This document shows, piece after piece, positions 29,532 through 37,365 of a DNA stretch of 46,919 bases. A program made the translations under genes and the position numbers. How positions within the stretch are numbered: the first letter of the stretch is position 1; each line of letters begins with the position of its first letter. This stretch comes from an uncultured Candidatus Saccharibacteria bacterium (GTDB lineage Bacteria > Patescibacteriota > Saccharimonadia > Saccharimonadales > Saccharimonadaceae), in assembly GCA_938036915.1 (NCBI GenBank), contig CALHVV010000029.1, positions 1 through 46,919 of the forward strand. Reading direction: 5' to 3'. The notes beneath the pieces were generated by a model. That model saw nothing but the letters and a program-made list of their open reading frames with translations. It searched no databases and was not told the origin of the DNA.

Positions 29532-32204
29532 CTAGCTTGTTCGTTGGCCGTGAGCGGTATTTTTGTCGCTGTAGTATACACTGTCTGTCAGTGTGGCAGT
29601 CACAGTGAAGTTTTTGCCAGCAGAGGAGGGGATAGAGACGTTGGTGTCGCCATCACTGTTGACCTGGCGCGTGCCAATGAGCTGGTCGCCCACCTTCACC
29701 TCTAACTGTTGGAGTGGGTGGCTGCCCTGGCGGTAGTATACCGTCGCCGATTGCCCACTAGAGCTTACGGCGACGGAGACACTTGGTTTGGAGTCGGTAC
29801 AGCGATGAGTATCGTCATTGCTGGTTGCATCATAGCCATCTTGAGCTGAGACAGTCTCTTTGCCTGACGAGTCTTTCGACCGAGTAACAGGGATATCCAC
29901 ATGAGCTGACTCTGGTGTACAGTTTGTGGCCTTTTTCTTAGACACCCGGTCGAATGACATTGTGTTGCTGCTGCGGTTAGAGTTTTTGTTGTAATACGAT
30001 GGATAGATCTCGTTGTTGATCCGCTGGATACCACTTGGTGCAGAGAACCAGTCGCTGTATGATGCTTTGTGTTGACTAACATAGTATTGCGTGGCATCAG
30101 CCATAGTGTAGTCGAGCAACATAGCGGGGATGAGTGAGTTACCATTACGGAGTGGTGACGTATCAGAGTTGCCCAGCCAAACAGCCATCGACAGGGCTGG
30201 GGTATAGCCGACTGTCCAAATATCCTTTGCTACCACCTTGCCGTTGACCTCGGAGTTTGATGTACCGGTCTTGACGGCGGTCTTTGCCTTGAGGCGGTTC
30301 ATTTGTGGCATGTAGTCTTGCCCGCCACCAAGGTTAGCCCGTGCACTGGAGTCGCCGAGGATATCGTTGACGATGTAGGCAGCTTGCTGGTCGATCACCT
30401 GCTTCGTAGAGGCCGTGTATTGCTTGAGGACCTGGCCGGTACTGTTGGTTACTTTGAGAACAGTTGATTGCGGGGTGTAGGTGCCCATTCGCGCTAAAGA
30501 TGCGATGGCATTGACATGGTCGACGAGGCGTGTACCGCAGCTCCCGATGGCACTCGATAGGCCAGCTTGGGCATCTGCACCCTGGGTACAGTAAGCACTG
30601 TCGCCCATCTCGCGAATGGTCTGCCAGGTGCTGCCGCGCCTATTGCGCTCATTTTCTTGCATAGCCTTAATGGCGGGGATGTTGCGCGAGCGAGCGAGGG
30701 CTTGGCGGAGATTAATGTTGTTTTGGAACTTGCCATCGGCGTTTTGTGGCGTCCAGCTGCCAAAGCTGATCTTTGAGTCGGAGAGGACAGAGCCACTCCC
30801 GTAGTTGGTTCTACCATTACCCTTGTTTTGAAAGAGTTGAGCATAGACCAGTGGCTTGATGGATGAACCAGGCTGGATAAAGGCGGTAGCGGCATTGTTT
30901 TGACCAAAGACGTCATAGTTAAAGTCTCGACTCCCAACCAGTGCTACCACTTGACCTGTTTTATTATCCTCGATAGCAGCTGCGCCATTGGTAAAGCCAG
31001 CATAGGTCGCACAGTTAGTATTACCACAGTGAGAATTAGTAAGCTTGCCATTAAACATACTTTGCATACGAGTCTCAAGCTTGCCTTGGAGTGTAGAGTC
31101 AAGCGTAGTCGTGACAGTGAGACCGCCTTTGCCAACGGTCGATTTGCCCAGCTCTTTTTCGAGCTGGTCGCGTACCATCAGGACGAAGTGCGGCGCTTTT
31201 ATGTCGGCATACTGCTCAGCCTTTGGTCTCACAGTGTCAAGAATGGCAACTTGCTTTGCTTCGTTGGCCTGCTCTTTAGTAATGTAATTCATCTCAACCA
31301 TACTATCAAGCACCTTGTGCTGGCGTGCAATGAGGGCGCTATTACCTGGTACGTAATATGGGTCGTAGAGTCCCGGGCTGTTAGGGATACCAGCAAGCAG
31401 TGCTGATTCGGCTAGGGTGAGATCCTTGGCTGGCTTCTGAAAGTAGGTGCGGGCAGCCGATTCGACACCATTGCGGCGGCCACCATATGATGCTTCGTTG
31501 AGGTAGAGATTGAGGATTTGATCTTTGTTGTACATACGCTCGACCTCAATCGAGAGAATCACCTCCTTGATCTTGCGTGGTATACCATCGAGGCCGCGTT
31601 TTTCGATTTCGCTCTTCTCGAAGAAGGCTTGCTTAACGAGCTGTTGTGTGAGCGTCGAGCCACCCTGCACAGCATTACCCTGCGAGTTGCTCAGGAATGC
31701 GCGAGAAATACCAGCCAGGCTAATACCGTGATGGTTATAAAAATCACGGTCTTCCACGGCGATTGTTGCCTTCTTGACGTAGTCGCTAATCTGGTTGCCA
31801 TCGACCACGAGCTTGTAGTCGCCGTTACCTTTATCCTCCCAGAGGAGCTGGCCGCTGCGATCGAGATATTTGGTAACAGTGGTCTGGACGCGCTTGTCTA
31901 TCTCGCCTGGGCGAATTGCATCGAGGTCTTTGCGATAGTAGGTGAAGAGCCCGGCAATAATAAGGGCGAGCACGAGGAAAAAACCACCAACTACCTTGAG
32001 GATGGCATAAGCCCCACGTTTGCTAAATAAGAATTGTGCCACCCGGCGTGGATGCATCCGATAGAGTAGTCGCTTGAGGGGCTGCTTGGGCAAGCTCGCC
32101 AAGTATTCCGCTTTGCGGCGGGCTTCGGCGTCTTTTTTGGTGCGGCGCTTGGCTGCAAGATTGGAGTAGACGCTAACTCGATGTGATAAATTATTTTTGA
32201 CCAC
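29532..32204 (-). CDS. Class A penicillin-binding protein (PBP1A-type)
   Basis: An 890-residue bifunctional enzyme that polymerises and cross-links peptidoglycan. A basic cytoplasmic segment (1-65) and one membrane helix (about 68-90) precede the glycosyltransferase domain with catalytic Glu 151 in EDRDFYNHHG, GGSTLTQQLVKQ (181-192) and ERMYNKDQILNLYLNEASYG. The transpeptidase domain carries SSIK (active Ser 447, Lys 450), SRN (506-508) and KTGTS (645-649). The C-terminal about 160 residues are Ser/Thr-rich with a likely beta-sandwich. GTG start; two tandem TATAAT boxes lie near 32254-32241. Its presence shows the organism builds its own wall, as expected for Saccharibacteria. Confidence 0.96.
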   Translation of the reverse strand: MVKNNLSHRVSVYSNLAAKRRTKKDAEARRKAEYLASLPKQPLKRLLYRMHPRRVAQFLFSKRGAYAILKVVGGFFLVLALIIAGLFTYYRKDLDAIRPGEIDKRVQTTVTKYLDRSGQLLWEDKGNGDYKLVVDGNQISDYVKKATIAVEDRDFYNHHGISLAGISRAFLSNSQGNAVQGGSTLTQQLVKQAFFEKSEIEKRGLDGIPRKIKEVILSIEVERMYNKDQILNLYLNEASYGGRRNGVESAARTYFQKPAKDLTLAESALLAGIPNSPGLYDPYYVPGNSALIARQHKVLDSMVEMNYITKEQANEAKQVAILDTVRPKAEQYADIKAPHFVLMVRDQLEKELGKSTVGKGGLTVTTTLDSTLQGKLETRMQSMFNGKLTNSHCGNTNCATYAGFTNGAAAIEDNKTGQVVALVGSRDFNYDVFGQNNAATAFIQPGSSIKPLVYAQLFQNKGNGRTNYGSGSVLSDSKISFGSWTPQNADGKFQNNINLRQALARSRNIPAIKAMQENERNRRGSTWQTIREMGDSAYCTQGADAQAGLSSAIGSCGTRLVDHVNAIASLARMGTYTPQSTVLKVTNSTGQVLKQYTASTKQVIDQQAAYIVNDILGDSSARANLGGGQDYMPQMNRLKAKTAVKTGTSNSEVNGKVVAKDIWTVGYTPALSMAVWLGNSDTSPLRNGNSLIPAMLLDYTMADATQYYVSQHKASYSDWFSAPSGIQRINNEIYPSYYNKNSNRSSNTMSFDRVSKKKATNCTPESAHVDIPVTRSKDSSGKETVSAQDGYDATSNDDTHRCTDSKPSVSVAVSSSGQSATVYYRQGSHPLQQLEVKVGDQLIGTRQVNSDGDTNVSIPSSAGKNFTVTATLTDSVYYSDKNTAHGQRTS

Positions 32205-32240
32205 GATCTCTTATTCCTCTAACACACGATATTCCTCTGC

Positions 32241-32254
32241 ATTATAGCATTATA
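32241..32254 (-). promoter_or_regulatory. Tandem minus-10 boxes of the penicillin-binding protein gene
   Basis: Two TATAAT hexamers on the minus strand (32254-32249 and 32246-32241), about 40-50 bases before the GTG start. A weak AGAGG lies between. Confidence 0.5.
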
Positions 32255-32353
32255 TGGGTGTGTAGGGCTAGTCTTTCCCGCCGCGTGGCTCCTATTTCGT
32301 GCTAAAATAAATAGCAATACATGAGCATAAGAAAGAGCAAGAGTGGAGTATAT

Positions 32354-33562
32354 ATGACCTTAGCAGAAGAATTAACCTGGCGCGGATTCATTAACCAAAC
32401 GACGTTTGCTGATATCAATGACATCAATGAGCCGCGCACTTTCTATATCGGCGTTGACCCGAGTGCACCGAGCATGACGATTGGCAACTTGGCTGTCATG
32501 ATGCTATGCCGGCACTTCATCGATCATGGACACACACCACTGCTGCTTGTGGGAGGCGCAACCGGGATGATTGGCGACCCAGATGGCAAAAAGCAAGAGC
32601 GTGACCTGCGCAATGCTGAAACGGTAGCGCGTAGTGTTGAGGGCTTGACGGCGCAATTTCGACAGATATTTCGCGGCCAAGATTTTGCGGTAGTCAACAA
32701 TGCCGATTGGTTCGCTCACGTTAATTATGTCGATTTTTTGCACCAGATCGGTAAGCACGTGAGTATGACGCAGCTACTCGACCGCGATTTTGTGCAGCAA
32801 CGGATCGGCGAAGGCGGGGCAGGCATTAGCTATGGTGAATTTAGTTATGCATTGATTCAAGGCTATGACTTCTTGCATCTGTACCGCGAGAAGGGTGCGA
32901 CGCTGCAATTGGCTGGTGCCGACCAATGGGGTAATAGCGTGACAGGCGTGTCGCTCATTCGTAAGCTCGAGGGCGGTGAAGCTCATGTCTTGACGGCACC
33001 GCTCGTAATTAATAAGCAGACAGGAGTGAAATTTGGCAAGTCGGAAGGTGGTGCAATATGGCTCGACCCAGCGCTGACGAGTCCATACAAATTCTACCAA
33101 TTTTGGCTCAACTGCGATGACGAGACGAGCGAAGACTTGATTAAGATCTACACGTTGCTTGATCAAGCAACTATCGAAACATTGATCAACACCCACCGCG
33201 CTAACCCTGGCGCGCGCACCCTACAAAAGGCTCTAGCACGAGAAGTAACCGATATCGTCCACGGCCATGAGCGCCGCGAGAGCGTGGAGCGAGTAACCAG
33301 TGTGCTCTTTGGTGACAATGACCTATCGGCACTGCGCGAGGAAGATTTTGACGCGCTGGCTGACGAGATCCCAACCGTCTCACCTCAATCAGTGGTGACC
33401 GCTCTGGTGGAGGCTGAGGTCTGCGCTAGTAATGGCGAAGCACGTCGCCTCATCAAAAACAATGCCATTAGCCTTGACGGTGCAAAAATCACCAGTGATC
33501 AACCAGCGACGAGTCCAAGCTTGATCAAAAAAGGCAAAAATAGCTTCGTGCTTGTACGATAG
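32354..33562 (+). CDS. tyrS: Tyrosyl-tRNA synthetase
   Basis: A 402-residue class I synthetase that charges tRNA-Tyr. The Rossmann domain has FYIGVDPSAPSM followed by TIGN (42-45) in the place of the HIGH signature, then LLVGGATGMIGDP and QLAGADQWGNSVTG. The second signature is KFGKS near residue 226 (KMSKS-equivalent). A C-terminal S4 RNA-binding domain (about 335-402) is complete. Loss of both His of HIGH is noticeable: Asn at the last position occurs in other TyrRS, but Thr at the first is less usual. I chose the ATG with GTGGAG five to six bases upstream; an in-frame ATG at 32321 is the alternative. Confidence 0.95.
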   Translation: MTLAEELTWRGFINQTTFADINDINEPRTFYIGVDPSAPSMTIGNLAVMMLCRHFIDHGHTPLLLVGGATGMIGDPDGKKQERDLRNAETVARSVEGLTAQFRQIFRGQDFAVVNNADWFAHVNYVDFLHQIGKHVSMTQLLDRDFVQQRIGEGGAGISYGEFSYALIQGYDFLHLYREKGATLQLAGADQWGNSVTGVSLIRKLEGGEAHVLTAPLVINKQTGVKFGKSEGGAIWLDPALTSPYKFYQFWLNCDDETSEDLIKIYTLLDQATIETLINTHRANPGARTLQKALAREVTDIVHGHERRESVERVTSVLFGDNDLSALREEDFDALADEIPTVSPQSVVTALVEAEVCASNGEARRLIKNNAISLDGAKITSDQPATSPSLIKKGKNSFVLVR

Positions 33563-33683
33563 ATGGATGTTGCCGGTGGCTTGCGCTCGGTAGAATGGTA
33601 GCGACCGATTTTTCTATTATGTATTTGTCATATTTTATGGTATGATAATGGCACATTAATTAGCTACAAGAGGAGAATTTGTC

Positions 33684-34442
33684 ATGAAAAAATTGATTGC
33701 ATTTGATCTAGACGATACGTTGGCAGTAACGAAGTCGCCCGTGAGCGACCGGATGGCGGCTCTGCTGGGGCGCTTACTGGAGAAGTATGATGTATGTGTC
33801 ATCACTGGTGGAGACTTCAAGCAGATCCAAAAACAGGTGACCAGCCGCCTTGATGTATCGCCCGAATTACTGGCTAAGTTTCACGCTATGCCGACGTGTG
33901 GTACACGCTATTATCGTTTCGACCCACAGGCGAGTGAGTGGCAGCTGCAGTATGCCGAGGACTTGACGGATGAGCAAAAAGCCCAGATCGTGAGCGTGCT
34001 TGAGTCGACCGCACGGGAGATGGGGATCTGGTGCGAACACCCAGCGGGTGAGATTATCGAGGATCGCCAGAGCCAGATCACCATATCGGCCCTCGGCCAG
34101 CAAGCCACTCCGGAGGAAAAATATGCATGGGCAGAGAAATACAAGGATGTCCGGCCGATCTACCGCGATAAGGTAGCGGCGCAGCTGCCTGGCCTCGAAG
34201 TACGGATTGGTGGCACTACCAGCACCGACATCACCCGCCCTGGTATCGACAAAGCCTACGGTATGAAGAAGCTGCTTGAGGCTAACGGCCTAGAAAAAAG
34301 CGAGGTCCTTTTCTTTGGTGATAAGATCGAAGAAGGAGGTAACGACTACCCAGTCCGGGCGATGGGCATCGACAGCATTGCCGTCAATGGCTGGGAGACG
34401 ACTGCCTATGCATTGGACGGGGTTTTGGGCGTAACGGAGTAA
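33684..34442 (+). CDS. Eukaryotic-type phosphomannomutase-like HAD protein
   Basis: A 252-residue HAD-IIB hydrolase. Motif I is FDLDDTL (D8, D10), motif II lies around ITGGDFKQI, and motif III is FFGDKIEEGGNDYPV. The last motif, with GGTTSTDITRPGIDKAYG before it, resembles the small phosphomannomutases of eukaryotes (PMM2, about 246 aa; FFGDK...GGNDHE) more than the large bacterial ManB/AlgC type. It could interconvert mannose-6-phosphate and mannose-1-phosphate for surface glycans, or be a sugar-phosphate phosphatase of the same fold. Start: AGAGGAG before the ATG and a TATGAT box near 33641. It ends in a strong bidirectional terminator. Confidence 0.85.
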   Translation: MKKLIAFDLDDTLAVTKSPVSDRMAALLGRLLEKYDVCVITGGDFKQIQKQVTSRLDVSPELLAKFHAMPTCGTRYYRFDPQASEWQLQYAEDLTDEQKAQIVSVLESTAREMGIWCEHPAGEIIEDRQSQITISALGQQATPEEKYAWAEKYKDVRPIYRDKVAAQLPGLEVRIGGTTSTDITRPGIDKAYGMKKLLEANGLEKSEVLFFGDKIEEGGNDYPVRAMGIDSIAVNGWETTAYALDGVLGVTE

Positions 34443-34491
34443 AAACCTTTACTTTCATACACTGACCAAAAGAGCGAAAACTTGCAGTATA

Positions 34492-34525
34492 TAAAAAATA
34501 CTCACCTAGCAGGGTGAGTATTTTT
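34492..34525. terminator. Bidirectional terminator
   Basis: AAAAAATACTCACC, a TAGCA loop, GGGTGAGTATTTTT. It serves the plus-strand HAD gene and possibly the minus-strand gene ending at 34650. Confidence 0.85.
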
Positions 34526-34649
34526 ATAGTGAGTGCCGAATAAACTAAGGACTACTCTCTATTAAGCTTTTTATAACAAAACCGCGCAAGCTCTGGTGCA
34601 ATAGTGTCATATGTCTTGCCGGCGAGCAGACCTCCAGCTTCGGAGAGCT

Positions 34650-35237
34650 CTACAACTCGTTTAGCTCATACACAAAATCGCCAGTTTTCATAGAAAAGCA
34701 AAATACTTCGTAGCTAGATGGCTTGCGTGAAGAACGTGAGGTAAGATCGTAATAAAGTTGTTCAAATGTGGTGGGTAATGCTCTAGGCGGCGTCCATCGA
34801 CGCATTGCGCATTTACTCTCGGCAGTAGTGGCAGCTGCAGTGATACGACGCACTCGATCCGGCAACTTTTCATTTAGTGCCGGAATGCTGGTGTGTAAAT
34901 TATCGAATAAACTCCAGTTGTTATCGCAATTATAGCGGCATATAGCGAAGGGCTGCTTTGTGGTGATAGACTGACGAATTTGCTTAGATAGGTGTCCAGT
35001 TACTATGCCGTATCTTCCGTCGCTTGCGAGTATTTCGCCAGAAGTTCCGTCCACTGTTGCGTTCGAGACGACATGAGGTGCAATGCGTTGCGAGAAAAGG
35101 TCGCTTGCTGTAGTTGGCTGTGTTTGCAACGAGCGATGCAACCATACAAAAGTAACTATGAAAACCAGTAATAACACCGTAATGATAATGCTGATAACGA
35201 AATGCTTAGACTTGGTGGTGTGTGAACTAGCTGTCAT
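34650..35237 (-). CDS. Single-pass membrane protein with four conserved cysteines (paralogue A)
   Basis: A 195-residue protein: a short basic N-terminus, one transmembrane helix (about 13-34, VISIIITVLLLVFIVTFVWL), and an exported domain. I do not recognise the family by name. It is clearly related to the protein at 44506-45075: the C-termini match (YEVFCFSMKTGDFVYELNEL here, FDVVCINQKTGAFLYRLSEI there), as do a C-x3-C-like pair (ICRYNC) and a single Cys after a charged residue (SKCAM). The four shared cysteines suggest two disulfides outside the membrane. TATACT (35254-35249) is 11 bases before the ATG. Function unknown. Confidence 0.78.
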   Translation of the reverse strand: MTASSHTTKSKHFVISIIITVLLLVFIVTFVWLHRSLQTQPTTASDLFSQRIAPHVVSNATVDGTSGEILASDGRYGIVTGHLSKQIRQSITTKQPFAICRYNCDNNWSLFDNLHTSIPALNEKLPDRVRRITAAATTAESKCAMRRWTPPRALPTTFEQLYYDLTSRSSRKPSSYEVFCFSMKTGDFVYELNEL

Positions 35238-35362
35238 ATCTTAATACAAGTATACCACCTTGTCGCAATGATAGGCATGAGACTACAATAGCTGTGGTAT
35301 TTTCCCTTGTGATAGCTGCACGAGGAGCTCATCTCAGTTGCCTACATTCAGTATAGTCCACT

Positions 35363-35386
35363 AAAATACTCGCCACGATGGGCGAG
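35363..35386 (-). terminator. Terminator downstream of tRNA-Leu
   Basis: CTCGCC (35369-35374) pairs with GGCGAG (35381-35386). On the minus strand an ATTTTAG tail follows; on the plus strand a run of six T follows, so it is bidirectional. Confidence 0.75.
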
Positions 35387-35454
35387 CGTTTTTTGTTATC
35401 CAAAACCGTATCCCGGCCTATTTCGATTGGAGGTGGTTTAGATAAGAGTTTGTC

Positions 35455-35540
35455 TGGTGCGGATGAAAGGATTTGAACCTTCACGCCACGAGGGCACATG
35501 CTCCTAAGGCATGCGTGTCTACCAATTCCACCACATCCGC
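35455..35540 (-). tRNA. tRNA-Leu (anticodon UAG)
   Basis: Read on the minus strand: acceptor GCGGATG pairs with CATCCGC; the D-loop contains TTGGTAGAC; the anticodon stem-loop is CATGC-CTTAGGA-GCATG with anticodon TAG; a long class II variable arm (CCCTCGTGGCG) follows; then the T-arm with GGTTCAAATCC. The discriminator base is A and the CCA end is encoded (35457-35455). Confidence 0.97.
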
Positions 35541-35583
35541 ATAACAAAGTTATTATACCAAATGAGCTGGTGTATCTGCAACC

Positions 35584-36138
35584 TTAGCTGCGTCCATCAG
35601 CTCGGCGGAAAAAGGTGAGGTGTGCGTTTCCATAACTACGATTGTCCACCACAACAATGTCGTTTGCTAATTTTGGCCCCTCACCTATTCCTATATGTGA
35701 TAATACCATAAATCCGCCTGGTTTGAGAAGGGCAAAAAGTCGGCTAACTGTTGTAAGCTGGAGATCGTGGTAAGGTGGGTCGGCAAAGATGATATCGAAC
35801 ACTTCGCCATCGTACGTATCAAGCCATGGGCTGACGCCAGCTTTGACTGCAGTAGCGGATGGATCAGCACCGAGCGCTGCGATATTTTTGCAGAGGATGG
35901 TAAAGGCGAGGCGATCACGCTCAACAAACACCGCCTGGCGAGCCCCACGGCTTAACGCCTCCAGACCAACGGCACCAGTGCCCGCAAAGGCATCGAGGAT
36001 GCGGGCATCTTGCACTACATCGCCAAGCGAATTAAACAGCGCATTGCGCACTCGCTCGCCCATTGGGTGGGTACGGCGGTTATCTGGCGCATCGAGCCAG
36101 CGCCCACCATAGCGCCCAGCGATCACTCGGACTTTCAT
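35584..36138 (-). CDS. rsmD: 16S rRNA (guanine-966 N2) methyltransferase
   Basis: A 184-residue SAM-dependent methyltransferase that modifies G966 of 16S rRNA during small-subunit assembly. It begins with the family signature MKVRVIAGRYGGRWL, with the SAM-binding LDAFAGTGAVGLEALSRGA near 46-64 and the N6/N2-amino methyltransferase motif DPPY in FDIIFADPPYHDL. The ATG overlaps the stop of the upstream phospholipase-like gene (ATGA), so the two are translationally coupled. A tRNA gene follows on the same strand. Confidence 0.95.
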   Translation of the reverse strand: MKVRVIAGRYGGRWLDAPDNRRTHPMGERVRNALFNSLGDVVQDARILDAFAGTGAVGLEALSRGARQAVFVERDRLAFTILCKNIAALGADPSATAVKAGVSPWLDTYDGEVFDIIFADPPYHDLQLTTVSRLFALLKPGGFMVLSHIGIGEGPKLANDIVVVDNRSYGNAHLTFFRRADGRS

Positions 36139-36953
36139 AATGGATAAGCCTCGCACAGTGCACTGTACCACGCGAAGGCAACAGTGCGAATAATCTCTGG
36201 GATGAGCTCATTGCGCGTCTGCAAGGCTAAGCCCGTCGTCCAGCCATTCCGCCAAAACGTGTGATACATATCGAGTGCATACACCCGCTGCACTGCTCGC
36301 AAAAAGACTGCCTCCAGACCAAGTTGCTCTGCCTCAGCTACCCACTCGGGCGATGGGCAGGTGTCGGCAAAACGGGCAGTGCGCATCGAGGCCGCCACAC
36401 CAAGTTCAAAGAGAATGTGCGTCGCAAAGACACCCTTCGCTCCCCAGTATTCCCAGTTTTTGTTGATAGTATCGAGCCCCGTCGTCCCATGGATGAAATT
36501 CTTATCTAAGACGGTAAGGCGCTCCTCTTTGGGGCGACCCCAGAGTTCCTCGATTTTGTCACTCAGCGGATAGTGATGAGCCGGCGTGAGACCATCGACG
36601 ATAGCGTGCGACATCCAGGCTGCCTCGAAGGCAGCGCGCACTGTATTGTTTTGGCGTAGCGCTTGGACAAGATTGTAATGATGATCGAGAATCATAACGA
36701 CGAGGTCGCGGTCGTCTGGCTTGGTAGGGTCGATATAGTGCCAGGGTTCATCGACGCTAGGGCTTTTGCGTTTGATACCGTCGGGGCCATTATTGCCCTC
36801 GAAATGGAGAATGTCGCGCGAGCTCGGGAAGTGGAGAATGGCGACATGGTGGCTGCACATCTGGCCAAGGTCGCGCCGTGCGATCTGGTCGATTCGCTGA
36901 TGAACACCAACCAAGTGCCCCGACTGGTCTCGAAAGGTTGTTCCACTGTACAT
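36135..36953 (-). CDS. Zinc-dependent phospholipase C / S1-P1 nuclease-like protein
   Basis: A 272-residue, mostly helical protein. Histidine/aspartate motifs suggest the zinc-dependent phospholipase C and P1 nuclease fold: HHVAILHF, DEPWHYIDP, DHHYNLVQAL, and AWMSHAIVDGLTPAHHYP, whose H-x3-D-x5-HH spacing resembles the metal site of that superfamily. I see no signal peptide, so it would be cytoplasmic unless the true start is elsewhere; that is odd for a phospholipase C. TATACT (36968-36963) lies 9 bases before the ATG. It is coupled to rsmD by a four-base overlap with no obvious functional link. The family call is tentative. Confidence 0.65.
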   Translation of the reverse strand: MYSGTTFRDQSGHLVGVHQRIDQIARRDLGQMCSHHVAILHFPSSRDILHFEGNNGPDGIKRKSPSVDEPWHYIDPTKPDDRDLVVMILDHHYNLVQALRQNNTVRAAFEAAWMSHAIVDGLTPAHHYPLSDKIEELWGRPKEERLTVLDKNFIHGTTGLDTINKNWEYWGAKGVFATHILFELGVAASMRTARFADTCPSPEWVAEAEQLGLEAVFLRAVQRVYALDMYHTFWRNGWTTGLALQTRNELIPEIIRTVAFAWYSALCEAYPL

Positions 36954-37289
36954 ATCTCATATAGTATAGCAGATTTTGGCGTGGCTGAATCGTTACTATG
37001 GATGTGTTTTGTTGAGATTATCCACGTTTCATTATTTTGATGGTATTCCATGCTACTCAGTGGGATGTAGCGAGCTGATGCTATGCGAGCAGGAGGGGTC
37101 TGATTGATTTTGCTTGTCCACTCATCCTTACGTTTCTTCTCCGAAAATACTACGCATACCTAGTATTTCTCACACTATATAGATTTGATGACTTTATGTA
37201 ACAAACAGTAGCTGCACTTCATTAGATGAAATGATGAAAATTTACTATGAGGAGAAGGTTTGGAATGTGGGCGAAATACTCTAAAATGA
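36954..37289. other. Intergenic region between recG and the phospholipase-like gene
   Basis: About 340 AT-rich bases. It holds the promoter of the minus-strand gene (TATACT at 36968-36963) and an 8-base inverted repeat AAATACTA-8-TAGTATTT at 37145-37168 that could be a weak terminator or operator. No coding sequence is supported. Confidence 0.5.
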
Positions 37290-37317
37290 CATTCCCGCCC
37301 CTAAATGGGCGAGAATG
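37290..37317 (-). terminator. Terminator of recG
   Basis: On the minus strand CATTCTCGCCC pairs with GGGCGGGAATG with one mismatch, followed by TCATTTTAG. It lies about 50 bases after the recG stop. Confidence 0.65.
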
Positions 37318-37365
37318 GAGAGAATGAAAAAAGGTAGAATTAAAAATAGGTAAGATTACCTCAGC

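Noticed and set aside
37145..37168. AAATACTA-8-TAGTATTT inverted repeat as a specific operator
   Set aside because: AT-rich inverted repeats of this size are expected by chance in AT-rich gaps, and it is not positioned at a promoter; kept only as part of the intergenic note.
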